Shown piece by piece: positions 24,956 to 33,616 of a DNA stretch of 64,000 nt. Made by a program: the position numbers and the translations under genes. Below the pieces are notes generated by a model that did no database searches, was not told the DNA's origin, and worked only from the letters and a program-made list of their open reading frames with translations. The stretch's first letter is position 1. Each line of letters opens with the position of its first letter. Source of the DNA: JASHPR01 sp963833885 (lineage in GTDB: Bacteria > Actinomycetota > Actinomycetes > Streptosporangiales > Streptosporangiaceae); NCBI GenBank assembly GCA_963833885.1, contig CAWHZU010000034.1, positions 62,001 through 126,000 of the forward strand, given 5' to 3'.

Positions 24956-25647
24956 TGCGCCGCCGCCAGCGCCGCGTCCGGCGTTCCCCGGCCGATGACC
25001 TCCCCGTCCCGGAGCACGATGACGTGATCGGCGACCGCCGTGGCGAGCTCGGCGTGATGGGTGGCCATCAGCAGGGTCGCCCCGGCCCGCTTCTGCGTAA
25101 GCAGCAGGCCCGCGAGCCAGCGCCGGGCCGCCGGGTCGAGCCGCTGCTCCGGCTCGTCGAGCACCATCAGCCTGCGCGGCCGGACCAGCACCGCCGCCAG
25201 GTGCAGGGCCTGCCGCTGGCCGCTGGACAGCGAGCCCGGCAGCGCGGCCGCGTGATCGGCCAGCCGGCACTCCAGCAGCGCCCGGTCGACCAGCTCGTCG
25301 CTTTCCCGGCCGGCGCCGTGCGCGACGGCGACCAGCTGCAGGTGCTCGCGGACCGTGAGGTCCGGGTAGGCGCTCACCATGTCACCGACCACCGCGATCT
25401 CGGTGCGCACCGCGACGTCATCCTGGATGAGGCGGCGGCCGGCGTACACAACCTGGCCGGTGCTTGGGGCGTCGCGGCCAGCCGCGATGCGCAGCAGCGT
25501 CGACTTGCCCGACCCGTTCGCGCCCATGACCGCGACGCACTCCCCGGCCGCAACCGACACGTCGATCGGGCTGAGTGCGAGGCGCTCGCCGTAGCTGCGG
25601 CTGACGCCGGTGAGCGCGAGCAGCGGAGGTTGGGTCGCATCCGGCAC
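24952..25647 (-). CDS. ABC transporter ATP-binding protein
   Basis: A 231-residue nucleotide-binding domain. Walker A is GANGSGKST, the signature is LSSGQRQALHLAAVLV, Walker B is RRLMVLDEPE and the switch His is MATHHAEL. The SSGQ signature variant is usual for exporter ATPases. Coupled to the downstream 12-helix membrane subunit by an ATGA overlap. Confidence 0.88.
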   Translation of the reverse strand: MPDATQPPLLALTGVSRSYGERLALSPIDVSVAAGECVAVMGANGSGKSTLLRIAAGRDAPSTGQVVYAGRRLIQDDVAVRTEIAVVGDMVSAYPDLTVREHLQLVAVAHGAGRESDELVDRALLECRLADHAAALPGSLSSGQRQALHLAAVLVRPRRLMVLDEPEQRLDPAARRWLAGLLLTQKRAGATLLMATHHAELATAVADHVIVLRDGEVIGRGTPDAALAAAQ

Positions 25648-25773
25648 GATCGTCAGTTCACCACACCCGCCCGCATGCCGCGCCGCCCCGGTCTGAACCA
25701 GCGCGCGCTCCGGTACGTGCCTGTGGCGTAGGCCCCGCTGACCAGGCAGAACGGGAACATGTAAGGAGCCCTC

Positions 25774-26877
25774 ATGAGTCCCATCGCTATCGCCAGTCGC
25801 ACCGCCATCGCCGCCGCCGCAGTCGCGTTATTGGCCATCCCGGCCGCTGCGAACGCGCAAACCACATGGACCGCGGCGCACCCGCCGTACACCGCGGTCG
25901 ACAGCGTTCCTTATGCCCCTCTCACCGCCGTCTCGGCCATATCGGCCAGCAACGTCTGGGCTGTCGGGCAGGACAGCGGCACCCCGCTCCTCGACCACTA
26001 CAACGGAAGTTCCTGGTCGCAGAGCACGCTGCCGTCGGGACCGTGCAGCCTGTTCGAAGCGGACTGCACCCTGAACGGCGTGAGCGGCACCTCCGCCAGC
26101 GACGTGATCGCGATCGGGGACGGGACGATCCCCACCTCGAGCGGCTGGCAGCTCGAGACGCTCGCGTACCGCTACAACGGCAGCGCATGGTCCGCGCTGA
26201 CCGTTCCGGCCAGCATCCCCTACAGCGCGTTCGAGCACATCCAGGTGTTCTCGGCCACTGACGCGTGGGCTGTCGGGACGGCCCCCGACGCGACGGACAC
26301 AGGTTCTGTGGTCGCGGCGGTGAACTGGAACGGCAGCACGTGGACCCAGGCTGCCACGCCGCTGGACACCACGGCCAACCTGACCGTGAACGCGATCTCC
26401 GGCGACTCGGCCAGCGACATCTGGATCGTCGGCGAGACCGCTACGCGGGGCTACACCGGCGGGACCAGGACGTCGGTACTGCTGCACTACAACGGGTCGG
26501 CGTGGTCGCAGGTGGCCGCGCCGGACAGCTCCGGGCTGCTCGACGTCGACGCGATATCGCCCACCGATGCGTGGGCGATCGCCGCCGACGGCTCGGTGCT
26601 GAACTGGAACGGCTCGGCCTGGTCGGTGGTGACCACGCTGGAGCTGTCCGACAGCGCGGCGATCGCCGCGCTGTCGCCGACCGATGTCTATGTCGCCCAG
26701 CTGGGCGGGCTGTCGCATTACAACGGCACCGCGTGGACCACGACGTCAATTCCGTCCGGTGTTAACGTGCTCACGGCCCACGCTGTTGTTTCTCCCGGCC
26801 ACGTCTGGTTCGCTGGCTACTACTACCCGTCGAACGCCGTTACCGCGCCGGCGGTGCTGAGCACAACGTCCGGCTGA
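25774..26877 (+). CDS. secreted beta-propeller-like repeat protein
   Basis: A 367-residue protein with a clear signal peptide (Arg then IAAAAVALLAIPAAANA, cleavage near residue 28). The mature part is built of about six repeats pairing a [S/T][D/N][V/A]WAVG strand with a HYNGSAWS-type turn, a pattern seen in WD/kelch-like secreted actinobacterial proteins. It has almost no cysteine and is Ser/Thr/Gly-rich. Function is likely binding or adhesion outside the cell; not further identifiable. GGAG precedes the ATG. A strong hairpin follows the gene. Confidence 0.75.
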   Translation: MSPIAIASRTAIAAAAVALLAIPAAANAQTTWTAAHPPYTAVDSVPYAPLTAVSAISASNVWAVGQDSGTPLLDHYNGSSWSQSTLPSGPCSLFEADCTLNGVSGTSASDVIAIGDGTIPTSSGWQLETLAYRYNGSAWSALTVPASIPYSAFEHIQVFSATDAWAVGTAPDATDTGSVVAAVNWNGSTWTQAATPLDTTANLTVNAISGDSASDIWIVGETATRGYTGGTRTSVLLHYNGSAWSQVAAPDSSGLLDVDAISPTDAWAIAADGSVLNWNGSAWSVVTTLELSDSAAIAALSPTDVYVAQLGGLSHYNGTAWTTTSIPSGVNVLTAHAVVSPGHVWFAGYYYPSNAVTAPAVLSTTSG

Positions 26878-26903
26878 CCGCAGCCAGCGACGTCGCAAGA
26901 CGC

Positions 26904-26940
26904 GGCGCTGCCCCGGGGTCCCCACACCCGGGGCGGCGCC
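26904..26940. terminator. stem-loop terminator after the beta-propeller gene
   Basis: Fourteen-base arms at 26904-26917 (GGCGCTGCCCCGGG) and 26927-26940 pair with one mismatch around a nine-base loop. It lies 27 bases after the stop codon and before the next start. No U-tract follows, as is common in high-GC actinomycetes. Confidence 0.7.
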
Positions 26941-26991
26941 GTCCCTGATCGGCTGTGCCTGAAAGCGCATGATGCCGTACGGTCTAGGCCC

Positions 26992-27807
26992 ATGACCGAC
27001 CCAATCGCCCCCGCTGACCCGGACGTCGTGCTGCGGGCGCAGAACGTGGACCTGGTCCGCGATGGCAAGCTGATCCTGGACCGGATCAGCGTCACGGTCA
27101 GGGCGGGGGAGCACTGGGCGCTGCTCGGGCCGAACGGGGCGGGCAAGAGCACCCTGCTGAACATCATGGCCACCTACGCGCACCCGACGCGCGGGCAGAT
27201 GGACATCCTCGGCCACCGCCTCGGGCGGGTCAACGTGTTCAGCCTGCGGCCGTGGATCGGCCACATCACCCCGAACCACCGGGTGGAGCCGGCCCGCACT
27301 GTCCGCCAGGTGGTGCTCACCGGCGTCACCGGCACGATCGAGCTCCCGCAGTACTGGATGCCGGGCGCGGCCGAGGCGTCCCGCGCCGAGGACCTGATCG
27401 ACCTGATGGGCCTGAAGGGCCTGGCCAGCGCGCGCTGGCGGACGCTGTCCCAAGGCGAGCGCGGCCGGACGCTGATCGCCCGGGCGCTGATGGCCGAGCC
27501 CCGGCTGCTGCTGCTCGACGAGCCGGCCGCCGGCCTTGACGTGGCCGGCCGCGAGCAGCTGCTGGCCAGCATCGATGAGCTGCGCGAGCGTCGGCCGACG
27601 CTGGCCACCGTGCTGGTCACGCACCACCTCGAGGAGCTCCCGGCGACCACATCGCACGCGATCCTGCTGCGTGCCGGGCAGCTCCTGGCCACCGGGCCGG
27701 TCGTCGACGTGCTCACCACCGAGCTGGTCAGCGCGTGCTTCGACTATCCGGTAGCGATCGCGCGGCACGCCGGCCGCTGGGCGTCCATCGCCGGGTCCGT
27801 CTGGTAG
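26992..27807 (+). CDS. stand-alone ABC ATP-binding protein (ModF/iron-ABC-like)
   Basis: A 271-residue ATPase. Walker A is GPNGAGKST, signature LSQGERGRTLIARALM, Walker B RLLLLDEPAAGLD and switch TVLVTHHLEELP. Length and the WIGHITPNHRVEPARTVRQVV region resemble single-domain ATPases of the YlmA/ModF type, which often lack a cognate permease gene. None is present next to it, so its partner or role is open. Confidence 0.82.
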   Translation: MTDPIAPADPDVVLRAQNVDLVRDGKLILDRISVTVRAGEHWALLGPNGAGKSTLLNIMATYAHPTRGQMDILGHRLGRVNVFSLRPWIGHITPNHRVEPARTVRQVVLTGVTGTIELPQYWMPGAAEASRAEDLIDLMGLKGLASARWRTLSQGERGRTLIARALMAEPRLLLLDEPAAGLDVAGREQLLASIDELRERRPTLATVLVTHHLEELPATTSHAILLRAGQLLATGPVVDVLTTELVSACFDYPVAIARHAGRWASIAGSVW

Positions 27808-27858
27808 ATCGCAAAGCCGCCTGTCTGGGTCAGCCCGGCTGGATGACTCCTGGTTGTG

Positions 27859-28456
27859 TCAAAACCCGATGGCTTCGCGGAGCAGCAGTACGGTGCCGCG
27901 ACCGGGATGCGGTTCTGCGTTGAGGATGAGCACGCGGTTGACGGCGCTGGGCCCGCCGTAGACCTTCATGGCGCGGTCGTTCTCCAGCGGGAGGCAGTGG
28001 TCTTCGACGCGGCGCAGCGCCGCGGCCAGGTCGGGCACCACCTTCTGCGCCCCGACGACCCAGATCGCGCGGAGGGATCCGCCGGCGTAACCGGGTAGCT
28101 GGCTTCCGCTCGCCGAGGGCGACGCTGCCGACAATGACGTCGGGGGTGGACATCAGCCGCCAGATCTCGCCCAGCTGGGTGGTGCGGTCCATGGCCTGGC
28201 CGCGTGACCTGATGTCGTCGTACCGCCCGCTTTTGCTGATGTCCTCCTCGATGCCGGACAGGCGGAGGGTCTCGCTGGCGCCGGTGAAGACGCTGGCGCC
28301 CTCGGGGATCAGGTCTTTGATGCGGGCCCGCGCGGCGGCGGCGTCATCGAGGATCTCGGCCGCGAAATTGTTTGCCGTGAGCGCGGCGGCCACCCGCTCG
28401 AGGCGCTCGCCGGTTGCCGGGTCGGTGAACGATGCTGCCGGAACCGAGGTGGTCAT
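27859..28456 (-). pseudogene. LUD-domain (lactate-utilisation-type, DUF162) protein, internally deleted and frameshifted
   Basis: The 5' frame from ATG 28456 (GGAGGACCCT before it) encodes ERVAAALTANNFAAEILDD, PEGASVFTGASETLRLSGI and STPDVIVGSVA. After about 28115 the coding sense moves to another frame reading SASGSQLPGYAGG, IWVVGAQKVVPDLAAALRRV and the family C-terminus EPHPGRGTVLLLREAIGF. In LUD proteins as I know them a turn of about ten residues (HAVTE.G type) lies between GSV and ASASGSQLP; it is missing, so a small out-of-frame deletion near 28113-28124 is likely. Members serve in lactate/iron-sulfur oxidoreductase systems. It sits downstream of an intact SigJ-type promoter. Confidence 0.7.
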
Positions 28457-28509
28457 AGGGTCCTCCTGAGCTTCCTGCTCACTGGATGGTGTGTTCGTCT
28501 CAGCAGTTC

Positions 28510-28536
28510 GACAGCGCAGCCCTCCGGAATGTGAGG
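28510..28536 (-). promoter_or_regulatory. ECF41-type promoter driving the LUD gene
   Basis: On the minus strand CCTCACA (28530-28536) is followed after exactly 16 bases by TGTC (28510-28513). ECF41 sigma factors are reported to use TGTCACA-N16-CGTC, which this matches at 5 of 7 and 3 of 4 positions. The start codon at 28456 lies about 54 bases downstream of the -10. Confidence 0.6.
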
Positions 28537-28560
28537 TGACCCGCCGGCCTCACATTCCGG
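28524..28560. repeat. perfect 13-bp inverted repeat carrying two divergent -35 elements
   Basis: CCGGAATGTGAGG (28524-28536) and its exact complement (28548-28560) flank 11 bases. The ends of the arms are the two CCTCACA -35 elements, pointing outward. The symmetry therefore places matching promoters on both sides and may also be a binding site or cruciform. Confidence 0.75.
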
Positions 28561-28574
28561 TGCGGTGTCTTGTC
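28548..28574 (+). promoter_or_regulatory. ECF41-type autoregulatory promoter of sigJ
   Basis: CCTCACA (28548-28554) and TGTC (28571-28574) are separated by 16 bases, identical in pattern to the divergent promoter. The sigma factor ATG at 28617 lies 43 bases after the -10. The arrangement implies that SigJ transcribes its own gene and the LUD gene together. Confidence 0.6.
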
Positions 28575-28616
28575 GGATTAGTGAGATCAGCTGCGACCGA
28601 GGGAGCCGTCGGCATC

Positions 28617-29552
28617 ATGAGCACGCCATCCGGACCAGGAGGCGACCGGCCCGCCCCGGGCCTGGACGCGATCACAAGCGAGCGGCGTCAGCTCATCAAT
28701 CTGGCGTACCGGCTCCTTGGCTCCCTGGCCGAGGCTGAGGACGCCGTCCAGGAGACGTACGCGCGCTGGTATGCCATGTCGCCGGGGGAGCGGGACGCCA
28801 TCGCGTCCCCTGGTGCCTGGCTGAGCAAGGTCGCCAGCCGCGTCTGCCTCAACCTGCTCAATTCGGCCCGGGCCCGGCGAGAGACCTACGTGGGCGAATG
28901 GATCCCCGAGCCGCTGCCCGAGCCCGCGGAGTGGGCCTCCGGGCAGCCGGGCAGCACAACGATGGACCCGGCCGACCGGGTCACCCTCGACGAGTCGATC
29001 AACATGGCCTTCCTCGTCGTGCTCGAATCGATGACCCCGGCCGAGCGCGTCGCGTTCATCCTCCACGATGTCTTCCGCTACCCGTTCGCCGAGGTGGCCG
29101 ACATCGTCGGCCGTACCCCGGCGGCCTGCCGCCAGCTGGCCTCCTCGGCGCGCCGGCGCATCCGCGCCTCGCGGACTCACGCGACCCCGGCAGCCCGGCA
29201 GGCCGGCGTCGTCCGGGACTTCAAGCGGGCGTGGGAGGCAAAGGATATCGACGCCCTCATCGGCCTGCTCGACCCCAACGCCACAGTGATCGCCGACGGC
29301 GGCGGCGTGGCCGGAGCCGTGGCACGGCCGTTCCGGGGCGGCGAGCGGATCGCGCGTGGCTGCGTCGATCTCGTCAACCGGGCGCCCGGCCTGAAGATCC
29401 TGGAGCGCACGGTCAACGGCCAGCCCGGCCTGGTCACCCAGCAGGACGGCGCCACCGCGGCGGTGCTGGCCTTCGACCTGGCCGACGGCCGGATCACGCA
29501 CATCTGGGTGGTGTTCAACCCGGAGAAGCTGCGGCCCTGGACGACAGATTGA
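28617..29552 (+). CDS. sigJ: ECF sigma factor of the SigJ/ECF41 group with SnoaL-like C-terminal domain
   Basis: About 311 residues. Sigma region 2 (LINLAYRLLGSLAEAEDAVQ, TYARWYAM) and region 4 (ESMTPAERVAFILHDVFRYP, VGRTPAACRQLASSARRRIR) are followed by a C-terminal NTF2/SnoaL-like domain. The three motifs described for ECF41 extensions are recognisable in variant form: WIPEP, DGGGV (for DGGGK) and NPEKL (for NPDKL). In this group the extension regulates the sigma factor itself instead of an anti-sigma factor. ATG at 28617 is chosen because the promoter lies just upstream; the frame is open further back through the promoter. Confidence 0.88.
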   Translation: MSTPSGPGGDRPAPGLDAITSERRQLINLAYRLLGSLAEAEDAVQETYARWYAMSPGERDAIASPGAWLSKVASRVCLNLLNSARARRETYVGEWIPEPLPEPAEWASGQPGSTTMDPADRVTLDESINMAFLVVLESMTPAERVAFILHDVFRYPFAEVADIVGRTPAACRQLASSARRRIRASRTHATPAARQAGVVRDFKRAWEAKDIDALIGLLDPNATVIADGGGVAGAVARPFRGGERIARGCVDLVNRAPGLKILERTVNGQPGLVTQQDGATAAVLAFDLADGRITHIWVVFNPEKLRPWTTD

Positions 29553-29574
29553 CCGCTGTGGCGAGCGGGCCGGC

Positions 29575-32115
29575 CTACTCGATCGGCTGCCTGGCGACCG
29601 CTGACGGCTCACGCCCGGCGAATAGCCAGCCGCTGGCCGCGGCGATCAGCGGCAGCCCGACCAGCAGGATCAGCACGTCGGTCAGCGGAACGTCACCGAA
29701 CATGATGGACAGGCTGCTGCGGGCCCAGGCCAGCCCGGCGATCACCGCGCCGGCCATGCCAAAGATGGCGCCGAGCAGGCCGAGCGCCGCGGCGGTCGCG
29801 GCGGTGATCATTCGCCGGGTCGCGCCACTGGCGCCGGTCGCGGTGAGCGTGCGCAGGTCCTGCGCGGCCTCACTGCGGATCAGGCCGACCGACATGGCCA
29901 GCACACCGAGTGCGATCACGATGCCGAGCACGGTGGCGCCGTCGGCGATCTCACCGGGGCCGAGCGACGCCGACTCGGTCTCGACCGTTGCCCCGTGGGC
30001 GACGGCGAATTGCCGCGCGGCGCTGATCTGTGCGGCGGTGAGCGGGGCGGGTGCCTGGATCAGCCACCCGGCCAGCTGAGTCTGCAGCCGGTACTTGCTC
30101 ACCGCGTACTCGGTCACCACCGTGTTCGGCGCGGAGGTGCCACTCGGCAGGCTACTGAGCGTCTGCATCCTGGGGTTGGCAAGGCAGCCCCCGCTCAGCG
30201 TGCAGCTCGGCAGCACCCTGTCTTTATGCACGAAGCCGCCGGGACCTTGCTGGAGGCCGTAGTTTCCCCAGGCCAGCACCATGTGCGGCAGGCTGGCCAT
30301 GCCGGGCCGCATGGTAAGGACATCGGTGCCGGGAGCGATCTGGGCGGCCGTGATCCCGTACGTGGCGAGCAGTTGCGGGGTAGCCACGTACACGCTGCCG
30401 GTGAAGTCCTTATGGGCCTGCGCGCCCACCTGATGCAGCGTGGCGGCCACGGATTCCAGCCGCACCGTGGACCGTGCATGCAGGCGAGCGGCGAGACTGC
30501 CGATGTGCTTGCTCACGTCCGCGATCTGGGTGCTGCCGAGCGGCGTCGCGCTGGGGGCGCCCTGCGGAGCCAGCGCGTAGACGATCACCTGGCTGCTGGA
30601 CAGGTTGGGACCGGTCCAGGCGAGCACGTTCTCGAACTGGATGCTGGCGATGACGCAGATCCCCGTGGCCAGGAACACGGCGAAGGTGGTCGCCGCCAGC
30701 GCGGCGCCGGATCTGGCCCGGTAGCGGACCAGGTCGCGCAGCGCGATCCGGATCGCGACCGGCAGCCGGGAGCTGGCCCTCAGCACGCTGATCGCCGGCG
30801 GGGCGAGCAGGACGATGCCGATGACGACGGCGATCAGGCCTGCCACCAGGTGCAGCGCGGGACTGCCGCCGTTGCCGCTCGCCCCGGCCAGCCCGTCGGC
30901 GGTCGCCAGGCACGCGACGCCGACCGCGAACACGATGACGCCAGGCAGGACGGTGCGGTGCACCGCCTTCGGCGGAGCAGGATGGCCGGACAGCGCGGCC
31001 ACCACCGGCACCGCGGCCATCGTCTTAGCCGGGCGGCGGGACGCCAGCACCGACGTCGCGATCGCGAACCCGACCCCGAGCGCGAACGCCCACCACGGCA
31101 GGTTCGCCGCGTCGACCACGTGGCCAGAGGCCCGCTGCAGCGTGGGCGTGTAAGCGAACCAGGCGGCGAAGCCGAGCGCCGCCCCGGCCAGCGCGCCGGC
31201 CACACCGACCGCCAGGCCGTTGACCATCATGACCAGGCGGAGATTGCGTTCGGTCGCGCCGATCGCGCTGAGCATGCCAAGGGCCCGGAGCCTGCGCTGG
31301 GCCATCACGGAGAAGCCGGCCACCGATACCAGGCCGATGAACACCAACCCGAGCAGTTCCACGAGCAGGATGGTCGTCGCCGGCGAGAACCTGCTCGCGC
31401 TGCCGGTGGGGAAGGACACGTTCGCCGCCGGCACACCGGGCAGCGCTCCGTTGCCGCCGCTGACCGCCTGCTGCGCCGCGGCCGTGCCGAGCAGGATGAC
31501 CACCTGGCTGGGGTGCGTGACCTGGCCGGGGGCGACCAGCGCGAACTCGTCCGCGAGGTTGCTCGGGTTCTGCACGATGCCGGTCACCCGCCAGGTCGTC
31601 CCGGCCGCCCGCCAGGTGCCGCCGACATGCGTGCCGTACAGGGTTGCCACCTGGCTGGTCAGCGCGATCTGACCGGGCCCGGCCGGGTAGCTGCCGCTGA
31701 CGAGGCCGAGCAGCGGGGCGTTGTAATGCCCGTGCGGGCTCTCGGCGCGAAGCTGTACCCGCTGGGTGGTCCCAGTCGTGATGTTCTGCTCCTCGATGAG
31801 ATCGGCCGGACCCCACTGGTCCTGGACGGTGGCGATGTCGGCCGTCAGGTGCGGGTCGCTGCCGGGCAGCGTGACCGACGCGGCAGCGGTGCCGAGCGTC
31901 GGGTAGCTGGGGTTCGGGAGCTGAGCGTTCGTGACGACGCCGGCGCCCAAGATCGTCGCGGCGACCGCGACGGTGAGCAGGCCGAGGACGAGCAGCTGCT
32001 GGCGCCATTCGCGGCGGAACAGCCGCCAGCCCCAGCGAAACACCGCGCGGCGGGCGACGATGCCGCCGCCCGGGCCCGCGTCCAGGTCGGGTGGCTCGCG
32101 CAGCGCGGTGCTCAT
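29575..32115 (-). CDS. FtsX-type ABC transporter permease
   Basis: An 846-residue membrane protein with a MacB/FtsX-like layout: an N-terminal helix (LLVLGLLTVAVAATILGAG), a large extracellular domain, a helix group (TTILLVELLGLVFIGLVSVAG and following), a second group near residues 480-600, another extracellular domain with a possible disulfide pair (SCTLSGGC), and three C-terminal helices. Duplicated FtsX domains are typical of exporters of peptides, lipids or antibiotics. ATG at 32115 has GGAGG seven bases upstream; a GTG at 32193, overlapping the ATPase stop, is in frame and would add 26 residues encoded by tandem repeats. Third gene of the PadR-ABC operon. Confidence 0.85.
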   Translation of the reverse strand: MSTALREPPDLDAGPGGGIVARRAVFRWGWRLFRREWRQQLLVLGLLTVAVAATILGAGVVTNAQLPNPSYPTLGTAAASVTLPGSDPHLTADIATVQDQWGPADLIEEQNITTGTTQRVQLRAESPHGHYNAPLLGLVSGSYPAGPGQIALTSQVATLYGTHVGGTWRAAGTTWRVTGIVQNPSNLADEFALVAPGQVTHPSQVVILLGTAAAQQAVSGGNGALPGVPAANVSFPTGSASRFSPATTILLVELLGLVFIGLVSVAGFSVMAQRRLRALGMLSAIGATERNLRLVMMVNGLAVGVAGALAGAALGFAAWFAYTPTLQRASGHVVDAANLPWWAFALGVGFAIATSVLASRRPAKTMAAVPVVAALSGHPAPPKAVHRTVLPGVIVFAVGVACLATADGLAGASGNGGSPALHLVAGLIAVVIGIVLLAPPAISVLRASSRLPVAIRIALRDLVRYRARSGAALAATTFAVFLATGICVIASIQFENVLAWTGPNLSSSQVIVYALAPQGAPSATPLGSTQIADVSKHIGSLAARLHARSTVRLESVAATLHQVGAQAHKDFTGSVYVATPQLLATYGITAAQIAPGTDVLTMRPGMASLPHMVLAWGNYGLQQGPGGFVHKDRVLPSCTLSGGCLANPRMQTLSSLPSGTSAPNTVVTEYAVSKYRLQTQLAGWLIQAPAPLTAAQISAARQFAVAHGATVETESASLGPGEIADGATVLGIVIALGVLAMSVGLIRSEAAQDLRTLTATGASGATRRMITAATAAALGLLGAIFGMAGAVIAGLAWARSSLSIMFGDVPLTDVLILLVGLPLIAAASGWLFAGREPSAVARQPIE

Positions 32116-32120
32116 CTGCG

Positions 32121-32193
32121 CGCCTCCGGCACGGTGCTCACCCGGCGCGCCTCCGGCACGGTGCTCACCCGGCGCCTCCGGCACGGTGCTCAC
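32121..32193. repeat. three near-tandem 21-bp repeats at the ATPase/permease junction
   Basis: Copies of CGCCTCCGGCACGGTGCTCAC lie at 32121-32141, 32148-32168 and 32173-32193. Read on the minus strand each holds a GTG start-like codon and a GGAGG element, so the array multiplies potential initiation sites before the permease. The first copy contains the ATPase stop overlapping a GTG. Confidence 0.8.
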
Positions 32194-32951
32194 CGGGTCT
32201 CCCTGGGCATGAGCAGAGATTCGGGGCCGGGCGGCCGGGTGGTGTGTCCGGTCATCCGGCCGTCCCGCAGCAGCACTATCCGGTCGGCCCAGGCGGCCAG
32301 CTGTGCGTCGTGGGTGACCACGACCGCGGCGACGCCCCGCTGGCAGGCCTCGTGCAGCAGCCGCATCACCTCGGCGGCGTTCACCGAGTCCAGTGCGCCG
32401 GACGGCTCGTCGGCCAGCAGCAGGCGGCGGTCCCCGACCACTGCGCGGGCGATCGCCACCCGCTGCCGTTCGCCGCCGGACAGCTGGTCGGGGTACCACC
32501 GTGCCCGCCCGGCCACGCCCAGCGCTTCGAGCGCGGCCAGCCCCGCCGCGCGCGCCTTCGGCACCGCGACGCCATCCAGTTCCAGCGGCAGCGCGGCGTT
32601 CTCGGCGGCGGTCAGCCCGGGCAGCAGGTTGAAATCCTGGAACACATACCCGATCACCCGCCGCCGCAGCCGCGCCTTGCGGCCCCGCGGCATCCCGGCC
32701 AGCGCCATGCCGCAGATCAGCACCTCCCCGCTGGTGGGGTCTTCCAGGCTCCCGGCGATGGTCAGCAGCGTGGACTTGCCCGAGCCGGACGGCCCCATCA
32801 CCGCCACCATCTCCCCGGCCCGCACCGAAAGGTCCACCCCGGCAAGCGCCTGCACGCTGGCCGGCTCCTGCCCGTACGTCTTCGACACCCCGCGCAGCTC
32901 CAGTACGTTCACCAGGCCGTCGCCGCCCGCGCCTCGTTCCGGCTGGTTCAT
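32190..32951 (-). CDS. ABC transporter ATP-binding protein (LolD/MacB type)
   Basis: A 253-residue ATPase. Walker A is GPSGSGKST, the Q-loop region VFQDFNLLPGLTAAEN, the signature LSGGERQRVAIARAVV, Walker B RLLLADEPSGALD and switch VVVTHDAQL. The LSGGERQR/DEPSGALD combination is characteristic of the MacB/LolD exporter class that pairs with FtsX permeases. The start overlaps the PadR stop by four bases and the stop overlaps a possible permease start. Confidence 0.9.
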   Translation of the reverse strand: MNQPERGAGGDGLVNVLELRGVSKTYGQEPASVQALAGVDLSVRAGEMVAVMGPSGSGKSTLLTIAGSLEDPTSGEVLICGMALAGMPRGRKARLRRRVIGYVFQDFNLLPGLTAAENAALPLELDGVAVPKARAAGLAALEALGVAGRARWYPDQLSGGERQRVAIARAVVGDRRLLLADEPSGALDSVNAAEVMRLLHEACQRGVAAVVVTHDAQLAAWADRIVLLRDGRMTGHTTRPPGPESLLMPRETR

Positions 32952-33532
32952 CGCCTGGCCCCCAGCCGGCGAAGCTGCGGCACCGGAGCGGGGACCGGGG
33001 ATGGCTGGGGCGGCTCGGCGGCTGCCCGCGCCAGCCGCACCTGCGCTGCGTCCAGCCAGCGGATCACCGCATCCAGCCGGAACAGCTCGGCGTCGACCAT
33101 CAGCGCCAGGCTCAGGTCGTCGCGGGCCTCGCCCTCCTTCAGCCGGGTCCACTGCTGCATCAGCTCGAGCAGGTACAGGCGGTGCGCCTGGATCACCTCG
33201 TGCACGTCGGTTCCCGGCACCCGCGCCGCGACCAGCACCTTCATCACCAGCTCGTCGCGGGGCGGGGACGTCAGGTCCGGCGGCGTGCGCAGCCAGTCGG
33301 CCAGCGCCGCCTCGCCTTGCGGCGTGATCCGGAACCGTTTCTGCGGCCCGTCCTGGCCGGTGCCGTCGGATTCGGCCAGCCCGTCGCGTTCGAGCCGGCC
33401 CAGCGTCTTGTACACCTGGCCGACGTTCAGCGGCCACACCTCGCCGGTCCCGGCCTCGAACTCCTCGCGCAGCTGCAGCCCGTACTTCGGCCCCTCGGAC
33501 AGCAGCGCCAGCAGCGCGTGCGGGACACTCAT
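32948..33532 (-). CDS. PadR-family transcriptional regulator
   Basis: A 194-residue regulator. The winged helix (HALLALLSEGPKYGLQLREEFE, GQVYKTLGRLERDGL) is followed by the C-terminal helical dimerisation domain (VIQAHRLYLLELMQQWTRLKEGEA) and a Pro-rich tail. PadR proteins commonly repress linked ABC exporters and are released by drugs. It leads the operon with the ATPase and FtsX permease (ATGA overlap). Confidence 0.9.
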   Translation of the reverse strand: MSVPHALLALLSEGPKYGLQLREEFEAGTGEVWPLNVGQVYKTLGRLERDGLAESDGTGQDGPQKRFRITPQGEAALADWLRTPPDLTSPPRDELVMKVLVAARVPGTDVHEVIQAHRLYLLELMQQWTRLKEGEARDDLSLALMVDAELFRLDAVIRWLDAAQVRLARAAAEPPQPSPVPAPVPQLRRLGARR

Positions 33533-33558
33533 GAGATCACCATGCCTGACATCATGCC

Positions 33559-33592
33559 CGGCATACTATCCGGCATACTCGCCACCAGGCAA
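33559..33592 (-). promoter_or_regulatory. promoter and repeated element upstream of padR
   Basis: On the minus strand TTGCCT (33587-33592) and TAGTAT (33563-33568) are 18 bases apart. The plus-strand sequence CGGCATACT occurs twice with 12-bp spacing (33559-33567 and 33571-33579), overlapping the -10. This is a plausible autoregulatory PadR operator. Confidence 0.5.
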
Positions 33593-33616
33593 GGCAATAT
33601 CGCGGTGCCGGATGTG

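Noticed and set aside
23396..25027. A 543-codon plus-strand frame opposite the DUF6297-like membrane gene
   Set aside because: Low-complexity shadow of a membrane protein gene that is coupled to a real ABC ATPase.
29995..33327. A 1110-codon plus-strand open frame opposite the FtsX permease, ATPase and PadR genes
   Set aside because: It is antisense to three clear, motif-bearing genes; its peptide is Arg/Gly/His/Gln-rich and of low complexity, as expected from the complement of high-GC coding DNA.
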